64,000 nt of DNA from Hanleya hanleyi (taxonomy: Eukaryota; Mollusca; Polyplacophora; Lepidopleurida; Hanleyidae), in NCBI GenBank assembly GCA_036873755.1, contig JAVTVY010020281.1, positions 1 to 64,000 on the forward strand. Direction: 5' to 3'. The notes below the pieces were generated by a model. It did no database searches. It saw only the letters and a list, made by a program, of their open reading frames with translations, and was not told the DNA's origin. Shown here piece by piece: positions 44,239 to 55,048 of this stretch. A program made the translations under genes and the position numbers. The first letter of the stretch is position 1, and every line of letters starts with the position of its first letter.

Positions 44239-44490
44239 GTATCTAATACCGCTTATGCCGGTGCTGGGGGTCGTGTGGTCATATCATCCAAGTTGCCACA
44301 TGATATCATCCAAGTTGCCACATGAACAGGTACAATAAAAGCGTACCTGAGATACAACACATATCACGAATCGTTAGATTCTTGGTATGTGCTTTAGCAT
44401 AATAAAGTTAACCGGAAGACTATACTGTGAAGTCATGTGGCTCTGTCAGTATGTCGGCACCTCTTCCCACTTCCCTTATATGTGTTGTAA
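44239..44490 (+). mobile_element. Dispersed repeat family A, copy 2
   Basis: It is the reverse complement of 9929-10158. At its left end GGCATAAGCGGTAT and ATACCGCTTATGCC make a near-perfect palindrome (44229-44259). ATATCATCCAAGTTGCCACATG is present twice in tandem (44282-44325) and once in copy 1. Otherwise GTACCTGAGATACAACACAT, ATCGTTAGATTCTTGGTATG and GTCAGTATGTCGGCACCTCT correspond. Confidence 0.75.
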
Positions 44491-44730
44491 TCTGATAGAA
44501 ACATCACCATTGCATTATGTGATTATTCTCTGTCGAAGGATTTCAAGGACATCCAGTATTCGTACATTGATCAAAAATTTCCAGCTAATGAGCGGGTCTG
44601 AATTTCGATGTTTTCAGTTCTTGAGACAGTTTATAATTTCTCGAAAAGATGGTCGATGAATTTTGTAATATTGTAGTGAACAACATAAACGAGTAACCTA
44701 GATTCCTCAATCGGCATCATAAACATAACA

Positions 44731-44990
44731 TTAAAAGGGTGGTGGAAAACGATGCCGATGTACTGACAAGAAGCCATATAACCCCACACATAAATATAAT
44801 GACTGCATATTTCTAAAACATCACAAGTTGCAAAAGTGATCCCTGTGATGAGTTGTATATCAGCCACTCTTCTATTGTTCATGTTCATGTGGACATTTTG
44901 AATGACCTGACCACTCGTCTCCCAGCACCGGCAAGTACAGAGGGCAAGCCTCGGGCACGAAACGTCCACCTGTATAATCTCACCGTATAC
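44731..44990. repeat. Dispersed repeat family D, copy 1
   Basis: AAAGGGTGGTGGAAAACGAT then GCC, GACTGCATATTTCTAAAACA, GTGATCCCTGTGATGA, GACCTGACCAC, CCCAGCACCGG and GCCTCGGGCACGAAACGTCC occur in this order. Parts recur at 52690-53110 and 61051-61190. AAAGGGTGGTGGAAAACG appears again at 45016, so the element is bracketed by ~20-bp direct repeats ~285 bp apart. Confidence 0.65.
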
Positions 44991-45075
44991 AGGCAACAAT
45001 TTAACGAAACCTTAAAAGGGTGGTGGAAAACGGTCCCGGTATGACTATATTAAGGACATGGAGGGTGCAAGCGTT

Positions 45076-45815
45076 AGACCTGACAGTCAGTAATCAGCCA
45101 TCGTCAGATCTGACAGTCAGTAACCAGCCATCGTCCATGATCTGACTTTCAGTAACCAGCCATCGTCCATGATCTGACGGTCAGTAACCAGCCATCGTCC
45201 ATGATCTGACGATCAGTAACCAGCCATCGTCCATGATCTGACGATCAGTAACCAGCCGTCGTCCATGATCTGACAATCAGTAACCAGCCATCGTCCATAA
45301 TCTGACGATCACTAACCAGCCATTGGCAATGATCTGACGATCAGTAACCAACCATCGTCCATGATCTGACGATCATTGACCAGACATCGTCCATGATCTG
45401 ACGATCAGTAACCAGCCATCGTCCATGATCTGACGATCAGTAACCAGCCATCGTCCATGATTTGACGATCAGTAACCAGCCATCGTCCATGATCTGACGA
45501 TCATTAACCAGACATCGACCATGATCTGACGATCAGTAACCAGCCATCGTACATGATCTGACGATCAGTAATCAGCCATCGTCCATGATCTGGCGATCAG
45601 TAACCAGCCATGATCTGACGATCAGTAACCAGCCATCGTCCATGATCTGCCGATCAGTAACCAGCCATCGTCCATGATCTGACGATCAGTAATATGTCAT
45701 CGTCCATGATCTGACGATCAGTAACCAGCCATGATCTTTAGATCAGTAACCAGCCATGAACTGACGATCAGTAACCAGCCATGATCTGACGATCAGTAAC
45801 CAGCCATCGTTCCTG
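45076..45815. repeat. 32-bp minisatellite, about 22 copies
   Basis: The unit is CCATGATCTGACGATCAGTA then ACCAGCCATCGT with an exact 32-bp step (45131 to 45163 and on). Variants include TTGACCAGACATCG, CCATTGGCAA and shortened 19-20-bp units lacking CGTCCATGATC near 45612 and 45732-45790. Repeats abut with no unique spacers, so it is not a CRISPR. TCTGACGATCAG contains a short inverted repeat (CTGA..TCAG). Confidence 0.95.
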
Positions 45816-47327
45816 AACAATTTTCGCGTCCATCACCGAAAATGTCCTTATTCGTAAAACAGTATTAGCGCCAGCATCTAAGCAGGCAAACGCAATTGGT
45901 TTCTTGCAAGAGAGATTGCAGTTGGTGGTTTGAGCCCTTTTGCAGCATATTTCCAGTCTTTATCTGAACGTTCAGTGCGTCGCATTGATTGATTAGGCAG
46001 GTGTTTACGCTCTACATTACCGACATATGGTCTTATCTACCGGGACCGGGTTGTGGAATTAGGACTTATCGAAGGTGATAGTGTCTTCTCGTTTATCGGA
46101 GGGGACGACGAGAATGAGATAGATTGCTCTTGTCTGAGCAGAGATATGGCTTTATGTTGATCTGTTATGTGAAGTTGGGTTTCAGAAACTGGGCTTTCTT
46201 GGGGATAGATGATATTTGATGATGTAAATAGTCAATTCCATCACGAAAAATAACTTAATTATTGGGTCTTGGAGGGATTAGAAGTGTGTTCCTTCAAAAA
46301 GCACAATAGTCTAGCGTCTAGTCCGTCATTCAATACTCAGCCGTCGTTCATTAAAGAATTTCCTCGCCCATACTCCAAAGATCTAATTCATATAATAGCG
46401 TTAGCACCAAATTAGAAGAATAAATCATAAAATGCATAACATCAGGCTAGTTTCCTGCAAGAGAGAAACTGCCAACAGTTTTCAATGATGCCAGCAATAC
46501 ATCGGGATGTTCCAAAAATATCAAATCCGTATCGCTGATCAGTATTCTTAATCCATATGATTGGATGATGATTGGTCTCTGTAATGTACAACATCAACTG
46601 CAAAAAGAGTCAGCAGAGTTTTCAAATCCGGCCTTACATTCCCTATTCAGTTGTTGCGGCGGGAAATCCATACGAGTTCTCATGTTTTACAGTTTATCTT
46701 CGTTAATCACATGACTCACTCCATCTCAAGGGATTATCAGAGCTACCTCTCCTAAATGGATTGGCTCTATCTCCTCGTGCATTTTACGTGTAGCTTCATG
46801 TTGTTCAACTTCACAAAGCTCCAAAACCTGGTTAAGATCGCTGTTGTCTACTAAGTGGCGATAATATGTAAAATTCTCTAAGTAGGTCCATATGAAAATG
46901 TTGTGAGAAATAATAGGTTATGCAGTGTGTGTAGCAGTAACGAAGTCAATGACGAATATCATTTTGTGTAGAAATGTCAAGCTTATAAAGATCTGAGGGA
47001 GAAATTAATTAAGCCATATTACTGAAAGAAAACATCATAATACAGATGTTGTGTATAGAAAATATTCGCTTATTAAATATGTTGGGTAAATTTGTACACC
47101 TAACCGAGAGTAGAAGAAGTCAAATATTAAGTGGCTAAATTATGTAGTTATGGAACTCCTCAGTCCGCATATGTATGCTTTCGGTGAATGAATTTGATCC
47201 TCTGAGATGTAATACAAATTTGATAATAGGAGCATCAAGAAGACATTTTGATGATGGAAGCGAAACTTCGTCACGGACTAAGACTGGCTATTGAATGTCA
47301 GACATACAGCTTTTATCTTAGTAATCA
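45816..47327. other. Interval with short repeat fragments only
   Basis: 46310-46378 matches 1680-1743. 46446-46490 carries an inverted family C fragment (TTTCCTGCAAGAGAGAAACT, AACAGTTTTCAATGATGCCA). No gene was recognised. Confidence 0.4.
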
Positions 47328-49195
47328 TAACAGTATTTTCGTTATTTTGTGATTACATTATCTTAGTATAGCGCAGATCCTAGTGCAGAAAATTGCCTAG
47401 AATCTGTGCTATACTAACACAGTGTAATCACAAAATAACGAAAATAATGTTATACGATCTCTTTCTAAATGACAAAAAATATCGTCCTAAGTAATCATAT
47501 ACTAAACTGAGATACAATACTGCAAATGGATCAGTGATAAGGATTTGACGTCATGATGTCTTGCCGGCGTCATCGAAAACTGTTGACTGTTTCTCTCTTG
47601 CATGTTAAGCTAGAGTGTGGAATGGGTAAAGTTTCATGGGCGCCTTCGACATCAGCTACTGTTCCATTCATACACACGCAACATCTTTTTCGTAATGAGA
47701 ATCAGCTAGGTCAGGTCCGTTTATCTGAATGGCCATAGCATATTTATCGGATATACCTACTCCCCGACACTCACAGCCCGCCACACTATCTTTTCTGTGA
47801 TATTTGATTATTTATTGGTATTCTTGGAGAATATGAGTAATCACGTGCGATGATAAGTACTGTCAACAGAAATACAAGAAAGGCATGCAGATGAATACCG
47901 TTATGTTAGTTCAGCGAACATATACGTATCTTGGAAAGCCGATATGGAATGCGATCCCAAATAGACGCACGCGATGTTTTCAGGAGAAAACAGATTTAAC
48001 GCTACCAGGTTTGGAAGGGCCATTATTATCGAGCCCCCCCCCCCCCCCCCCCCCCGCCACACCACACACACACCGACTTTCTACACAAAATAGTAAAAGC
48101 TGTAAAATCATAGCAAATCTTATTATGCTCATATTGAACTTATTTGCATACCCGCCCGAGCAAAGGATCATAAATGAATTCAACATTGCGGCCATCACGA
48201 GGGCGTGACTGAAAAGTTGGGTTTCCATCACTTTTCTTCAAATATTTTACCATTTTACGCGTATAAGTGCCCATAATTAATTCTTTCAGATTAGATAATT
48301 GTTTTTATATGATTATGCATTTTACCGCAGTAAATAGCAAAAATAACAATTTTGAACAATTTGACATAAAAGTTGAGCCAAACTGTATTTCTCGAATATG
48401 ACGTAGCTGTGATTTTTTTTAAGTACAGCACCTGTGTAGATTGGTTAATCGTCTCCGATGGGACGAAAGGATTATTCTTCCAATAAAGCAAATCTACAAT
48501 GGAGCTGTGAATCGTTTGATCATGGAAATTCGAAAAAAACTTTTTACTGGGCGAAAGATTGCATTGTGTTCCCTCAGTTTCTGTATACAAGCACACAATC
48601 TGACTTTTATAGCCACCCATAAAGATGTCGCAGGATATGAGCTAACAGTGGCAGCAGCCACATCAACAAAATTGCCAGTGACTGAGGAAATTATTCCATC
48701 ATGAAATGCGCATTCCTAATTAAGATTTGGGAGTCAACAGAAAACAGTAATCGATAAAATGTGGCGTCTTGCTCGTGTTCATACATCGTTCATCTATAGA
48801 ATGATTATTTTATGAGGGCAGCGATGCATACAAAATGCCACCCAAATTACATAGGTGTGACTGCTGGAACATGACCAGTCTGGCTACGAAAGAAGCCAAT
48901 TTCTGTAATTTATATCTCACGCCACGTCACACCATGTGCCCCGAACTCTCCGACATGGAGGGATAAGGGAATATATAAATCACGATTACTCTACCCAGAC
49001 AAAGATCAACGCGTGGTTTCACTGCCGATATCGCTAAAATGTATATTTGGCATTACAATAAAATACACGTGGCCTGGAATGGTCTTCCACTAATGTTTAC
49101 CCACTGAGGTTATGGAAACGATTTTGTTTAATATTGGTGTAAACGATAACTTGGCCATGTTGGTGGGAACCTAGAACGGGGTAATCTGAGAAGAA
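47328..49195. mobile_element. Large duplicated element, copy 1 (core in orientation 1)
   Basis: The left flank (47328-47637) contains a long hairpin: ATTTTCGTTATTTTGTGATT at 47335 pairs with AATCACAAAATAACGAAAAT at 47429. Left and right flanks match 50185-50510 and 51519-52030 in the same orientation. The core 47638-48632 matches 50624-51518 in reverse complement. A 22-base poly-C (48034-48055) followed by CACACACACCGACTTTCTAC marks the core. Right-flank identity is high, for example AATGGTCTTCCACTAATGTT and GGCCATGTTGGTGGGAACCT. No protein domain was recognised. Confidence 0.85.
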
Positions 49196-50184
49196 CTCAT
49201 ATTAATATTCTGACTGCATTATACGCGTAGGCATCACAGAAACCAAAATACACTCCTCCCCAGGTAATCTCCAAAAGTTTGAATGCACTTGCGGCCCGAG
49301 GCGTCAATAAGCTGGATTGGAAATCGACCGTTTCCATTATTGCGCAGTGATATACGACATTTTACCGTCTACTCGTCGGTGATCCGGCGAAGAACATATT
49401 CGAGAAACCCGACGAATTAAATGCTTCAGATACAATCTAAACAATATAAATCTAATTTTCGTGACATATGAAAGAGGCCGAGAAACAGTCATTTTAGACA
49501 AGTACGATACCACCGGACTCGCAAATGGTGACTGACGCAATTCCAAGATACAGCTGTCTATTGTGGATTTAAAACAGACATAGTTACTCTCAATTCCGTC
49601 TCATTCATGTAGATGACAAACTGGTTTCAAAATGGACTGATTGTTCCAGATTCCGACTGGTTGCCGATGACGCCATGTTATATGTTCGAATGAGGAAGCG
49701 CCACAGGTAGCCAATGCATATTGCCGATATCACACTTTGATTGACCAATATGTGTCGATTGGTAACCTTCGAACAGGGTTGCCCGCAGCTACTTTATATG
49801 TATCTCTGTAATCAATCATTTCGAAAAACCTGGATCATACCCGTGGAAGTGTCATTATCAACTGAGCAAATTTAGTGATATTTAATTTTAGCGTGATGTG
49901 AATGTCTATGAGCGTTTGATTTCTGAATAAATCTTGCTGATGTTTTTATCAATAACATATACTGTTAGGTCGACGAGATGTTCTGTTTGTAAACATGGTA
50001 AAGACATGAACAAATATTCCATAATTCACCGGATCTTTCCGCAATGGTCTGTTTTGCTCACCGGCCATAAACTTGAACTTCGCCAACTGGTAAAGAATCA
50101 GGATTCGGTTCTAATAAAAACTCCAAATGAGAATTTTGCCTCACGTCGTTTGGGTTCGAGACTAATAAATAGTCTGTATAGATA
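49196..50184. other. Spacer between the two element copies
   Basis: No gene or repeat was recognised in this ~1-kb stretch. Confidence 0.35.
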
Positions 50185-52030
50185 GATTACACTACCTTAG
50201 CATAGCACAGATTCTAGTGCAGAAAAGTGCATAATCCCAAAATAACGAAGATATTGTTATACGATCATTTTCTAAATGACAAAAAATATCTTCCTAAGTA
50301 ATCATATGCTAAACTGAGATAAAATACTGAGAAAAAAAATCACCCAGAAACAAGAATCTAATATTATATTATGGATCAGTGATACGGATTTGACATCATG
50401 ATGTCTTTTCGGCGTCATCGAAAACTGTTGACTGCTTCTCTCTTGCATGTTAAGCTAGAGTGTGTTAATGGTATGGTGGAATGGATGACTTTCACAAATA
50501 CTAACTATTCAGTCGGATTCTATGAATTTCCGTTTCCTGTTTGTCAATTTTACCCATTTAACCAATCAACTGACAGAACGTCCTGGTTGATCTCCTGGTC
50601 CTATTATGCAATATGTGCGATTATGGGCGGGCAACATCTTTATGGGCAGCTATAATTGTCGTATTGTGTGCCTGTATACAGAAACTGAGGGAACACATTG
50701 CAATCATTCGCCCTGTAAAAAGTGTTCCGGAGTTATTTCCAATTCTCATGATCAAGGCGATCCACAGCCTCAGTGTTGATTTGCTGTATAGTAAGAATAA
50801 AATTGTCCTCCCAATTGAGAAGATTAACCAATCTACACAAGTGTTGTATATAAAAAACCCCACAGCGATGTCATATTCGAAAAATACATTTTGGCTCAAT
50901 TTTTATGTCAGTTTTTCCAAAAATTTTATTTTTGCTATTCTCTGCAGTAAAATGAATAATCAGATAAAATACAATTATCTGATTTGAAACAATTAATTTT
51001 GGGCACCGTAATATTCGCTATAATGTTACAGAGTGGAAGGTTCAAATCTTTTGTGTAGAAAGTCGGTGTGTGTTGGTGGGGGGGGGGGGGGGGAGGGTGA
51101 GTAGTGTGTCTTGTGGGGGTGCGGGGGTGACGATAAGGACAGTCCCAAGCCTGGTAGCGTTAAATCTGTTTTCTCCTGAAACACCGCGTGCGTCTAATTG
51201 GGATCGGATTTTCATATCTCTCAGTTTTCCGAGATAGGTATATGTTCGCTGGACTAACATAACGGTATTCATCTGCATCTTTTTCTTATATTCTGTCGAC
51301 AGTACTGATCACCACACATGATTTATACACATAGTCACTCAGAATACCAAAGCAATAATCAGATATAACAGAAACATAGCCTGGCGGGCGAGTGAGTATT
51401 TTCGATATATATTCTATGGCCATTTGGATAAACGGACTTGACCTGGTCATCATCCCGGAAAAGCTGTTTCCTATGGGGCTTGCATGTGCATAAATGGAAC
51501 AGCAGCTCATTTCGAAGGGGATATGAGCTAAGAGTGGCAGCAGGTACATAAAAAAGTTGATTTGGAAGTCAAAAGAAAACAGTAATCAATTATTTGTGGC
51601 GTCTTGTTCGTGTCCATACATCGTTCATCTATAGGATGATTATTTTATGAGGGCAGTCATGCAGACAAAATGCCATCCGAATTACATAGGTGTGACTGCT
51701 GGAACATGAACAGTCTGGCTACGAAATAAGCCAATTCCTGTAATTTATATCTCACACCACGTGCAGCCATATGTCTCAAACTCTCCGACATGGAGGGATA
51801 AGGGAATATGAATCACGATTACTCCACCCAGACAATGATCAACGCGTGGTTTCACTGCCGATATCGCTATATGTATATTTGGCATTACAACTGGAGCCAC
51901 GTGGCATGGAATGGTCTTCCACTAATGTTTACCTACTGAAGTTATGGAAATGATTTTGTTTAATATTGGTGTAAGCGATAACATGGCCATGTTGGTGGGA
52001 ACCTAGAACGGCGTAATATGAGAAGAGATG
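50185..52030. mobile_element. Large duplicated element, copy 2 (core inverted)
   Basis: It shares flanks with copy 1 in the same orientation, but its core (50624-51518) is flipped: AGAAACTGAGGGAACACATT and ATTGTCCTCCCAATTGAGAA here correspond to the complement at 48558 and 48470, and the poly-G run at 51078-51093 mirrors the poly-C of copy 1. It has an extra ~120 bp between the left flank and the core (about 50490-50623) and has lost half of the 47335 hairpin. It is diverged from copy 1 by many substitutions, so it is not a sequencing duplicate. Confidence 0.85.
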
Positions 52031-52040
52031 TGGACATCTT

Positions 52041-52290
52041 GAAAGACATGATCATACTACCCCATCCCCGGCTTGAGAGGTATTATATACAAATATTACA
52101 GAGCGATGATGCAATAGCCTAATCCAGTCATCTGTTGTTAAATTATGTGAAAGGCAGATAAAATAAATGACACAAACGAGGGGGTATTTATAGAAAGCAA
52201 GATCGTATTCAAAACAAATACCTGTTAGGCCCGACGCCGATCAAGTACTTCAGTCCCACCATGTTAGTCTAGGATGCTATATCACATTTG
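52041..52290. repeat. Family D-related direct repeat, left copy
   Basis: ACAAATATTACAGAGCGATG then ATGCAATAG, CAGTCATCTGTTG and CCCGACGCCGATCAAG match 52852-53018 in the same orientation (ACAAATATTCCAGAGCGATG, TCATCTGTTGG, CCCGACGCCGACCAAG). The two copies flank the RT remnant. Confidence 0.65.
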
Positions 52291-52341
52291 GACGTACGAT
52301 TAAAAAAATGAAGAACGGTTTACACTCACGCCCACTTATCG

Positions 52342-52626
52342 ACTGATAAGAGAGACGATTACAATTTGGATATAATCAACAACCGATTTCCGTATAGCAA
52401 TCGTTCAGAAGGTTCTGCATATGGTGTATTCATTTATCGCCTAGTATTATTTGCTAGATCCTTTGAGAAATGTGTCGATATCAATCAACGACACAGGACA
52501 GTATTGCCTAAACTTGAAAAAACAATACTAGTTTGTATATCTAATGATCAAAAGATAAAGGAATACTTGTCGATGAGAAGTAATCGATACAAGCATCAGA
52601 TAAAACCATTCGCCTTCCATAGATAA
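52342..52626 (+). pseudogene. Reverse transcriptase C-terminal remnant
   Basis: It reads TDKRDDYNLDIINNRFPYSN then RSEGSAYGVFIYRLVLFARS and FEKCVDINQRHRTVLPKLEK before TAA. The order K-R-D-D-[YF]-N-[LF]-x-I-x-N-x-[FP]-P-[YF] then A/S-Y-G-V-[YF]-I-x-[QR]-L-[IV]-x-[FY]-A-R then R-H/N-x-x-L is the C-terminal signature seen in many aquatic-animal retroelement RT proteins, as I remember them. The catalytic palm motif is not present upstream, so only the tail survives. Element class cannot be assigned. Confidence 0.65.
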
Positions 52627-52689
52627 TTTCTGAATCAATGATAAAACAAATATTCAGCACGTGGAACTAGCACCAAAATTGAAATCAAA

Positions 52690-53110
52690 TGACCTCACAG
52701 ACAAATATATTGACCGTATATTTCTAAAAACCACCCAAGAACCAAATTGATCCCTGTGATGATTTGTATCCCAGCCACGCTTTTACCATAGTTGAATGAC
52801 ATGACCACAAGGACCCCAGCACCGGATTGGAGGGAACGGATACAAATATTCCAGAGCGATGATGTAATAGTCTTATCAAGTCATCTGTTGGAAAACTATT
52901 TGACCGCCATTTAGTAAAAACGGTCAAAACGAGGGACTAATTATTGAATGCAAGTACGCATTCAGAACAAATACTTTTGATGCCCGACGCCGACCAAGCG
53001 CTCCATTTCCCACCATGTTTACAAGTCACAAAATTACAGTCACAATGATTCGTACAGAGGGCAAACCTCGGGCACTAAACGTCCACCAGCAGAATCTCAC
53101 GTACATATTT
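52690..53110. repeat. Dispersed repeat family D, copy 2
   Basis: GTATATTTCTAAAAACCACC, TTGATCCCTGTGATGATTTG, ATGACATGACCAC, CCCAGCACCGGATTGG and CAAACCTCGGGCACTAAACG correspond in order to the copy at 44731. The middle part also matches 52041-52290. Confidence 0.65.
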
Positions 53111-54557
53111 TACAAGATTATATCTGTCAAAATTATATATAAATCAATGATAAACAGTCGACCTCCATATAATAAAATATGACAAACTATACATTCTCAA
53201 ATTTTAACTTTAAAAAGTAGGAATTATATATATAGACATCTCCTACTCCAACCTTTCAGGCCAGACAGGGTTAACCTTATTTTGTTCACCCTTTCTCGTA
53301 TTTAATCATGTATCCTGTCTACATATCCCAACAAATCATTACTGCTGAAATGATGATTTAACACGCTCCGAGGTAGACATATATATGCCGAACTGAGGAC
53401 ATGAAAATCTTACCATTTACCGCCGTTTTGAATTTAAACAAGATAATCCGCTTCCACATAGAGCAAATGGACTCAAGTACATGGAGTTAAATGAACTTGG
53501 ACAATGGACAATAATTAAGCTAATATTATTACATATTGCGGAAAATTTGACATAAAATAAGGGGAGGCCGCAAACATCGGCACAGGTGTCTAGCAATAAT
53601 AACAAAATTTCCAAGGGATTCCATTTGCTACCGAACTAAATCACACAAATCTACATCTTGCTTTGATAGGCCTATATTTAGTCTATTAATAATGTTATAA
53701 AAAATAGCCTGCGGTGTAATCTACCTACCTATCTGTGTCAACTAGGGCAGATTCGATTCGAGAACGATGAATGTCATGGCTCACGTGGAGCTAACATCGT
53801 CTTCCGTGTCTCTGTGGACGTTAAAGCTGGTGGCATGTAGTGTGGACAGGTCAACGACCTATGATTGAATATTTCCATCCTCCTTATAAAAATAATCTCA
53901 ACAAACTAGTTCGGCGTGCTGCCTACCTAGAACATTTTTTTTGTATGACAGTTATCGTCTCTGAAACCCTTAGTAAAAATATGCTCACAGCTCATAACTA
54001 TCTCTCAAATACGAGTTTTACCTATCAAAACCCGACGTATTAAGTTCGATGTGTCGTTCCCAGTTTGTACTACTACGTTAAACTGTTGTCATGAATTATC
54101 CCATATCTATGATTATGTTTGGAGCATAAAATCGAACCTGACTGGCATGTATTAAGAGTTCAATTTCAGTCAAACTGGTCCTGATGTTGAGCTGATCATG
54201 TCCGGATTGCTATTAAATGGAATTCTTCCCCCTCCTGTCAATGCTACTTCTGACTTTGTAGCTGTCTTCCGTTACGGATTGTGACCCTTCAGTACATTCC
54301 TGTATAGGGTAGTGAAGCACTAGATTCGAAACCCATGGCCTACGTAGCAACAATTACAATGCCATTTTCTTTTATTGCTGATATATTTCGAGCGAAACAA
54401 GAAAATCATGACACCTTCAAACTAGATACCATCAAACTTTGCACCGATTCTCAGTTACACAAATTAATTAATTAACTCCTCGTGTCGAAGGCACCTGGTG
54501 CGGTTTGACAAAGACTCGTCCCGTAGTGAGGTGCAGTATATCGGAAAAAATATTCTA
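53111..54557. other. Interval without recognised features
   Basis: AT-rich. The frames at 53840-54043 and 53417-53614 show no known domain and no splice context. Confidence 0.35.
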
Positions 54558-55048
54558 TTAACCCTATCCGGCATGGGGTTTTTTGGAACCTGTCCAGACC
54601 TGGGGGAGCCATTTCGTCTCCCCTCTAATTATTTTTTCATATTCCTTGAGGTTGGGGGCTGAAACTCACCACATTATACCTTTGAGACAAGCAAAATGGC
54701 CGCTTTGATGACCTCACAGTGACGCCATTTAAAAAAACCCACATTTTTGGTAGATTTTTCGGTCAGAGTTTAGAATAGTTTTTGTTCACTTTTCCTCGCG
54801 AAAGAGCAGAAATTTTGAAGAAAAATGGAAAAACCCATCAGCTTTCTGGTACCCTGCATGGCCGCCATTTTGAAGTGACCCATGATCCTCTGTTCGGGGG
54901 TTATGCAAATAGGCTCAAAATGACTCAAATATAATAAAATACAACATCACGGAATGTCAACTCTCATTTTGTATTGTTCCAGAGATAGCGCAGAAAGTTG
55001 AGTAGGGGGCATAATGCCCCCCCCCCCCCCAAGGCCTGGTAGGGTTAA
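54558..55048 (-). mobile_element. TTAA-flanked MITE (piggyBac-like), full copy
   Basis: TTAA lies at 54558-54561 and 55045-55048. The ends CCCTATCCGGCATGGGG and CCCCAAGGCCTGGTAGGG form a terminal inverted repeat. TTAA duplication with C-rich ends is characteristic of piggyBac-superfamily insertions. Internal blocks TGGCCGCTTTGATGACCTCA, GGCCGCCATTTTGA, TGCAAATAGGCTCAAAATGA and ATAGCGCAGAAAGTT match the copy at 62826 in reverse complement. There is no transposase, so it is non-autonomous. Confidence 0.85.

Noticed and set aside
45076..45815. Regular 32-bp repeats suggestive of a CRISPR array
   Set aside because: There are no unique spacers between repeats, no cas genes, and the window is eukaryotic.
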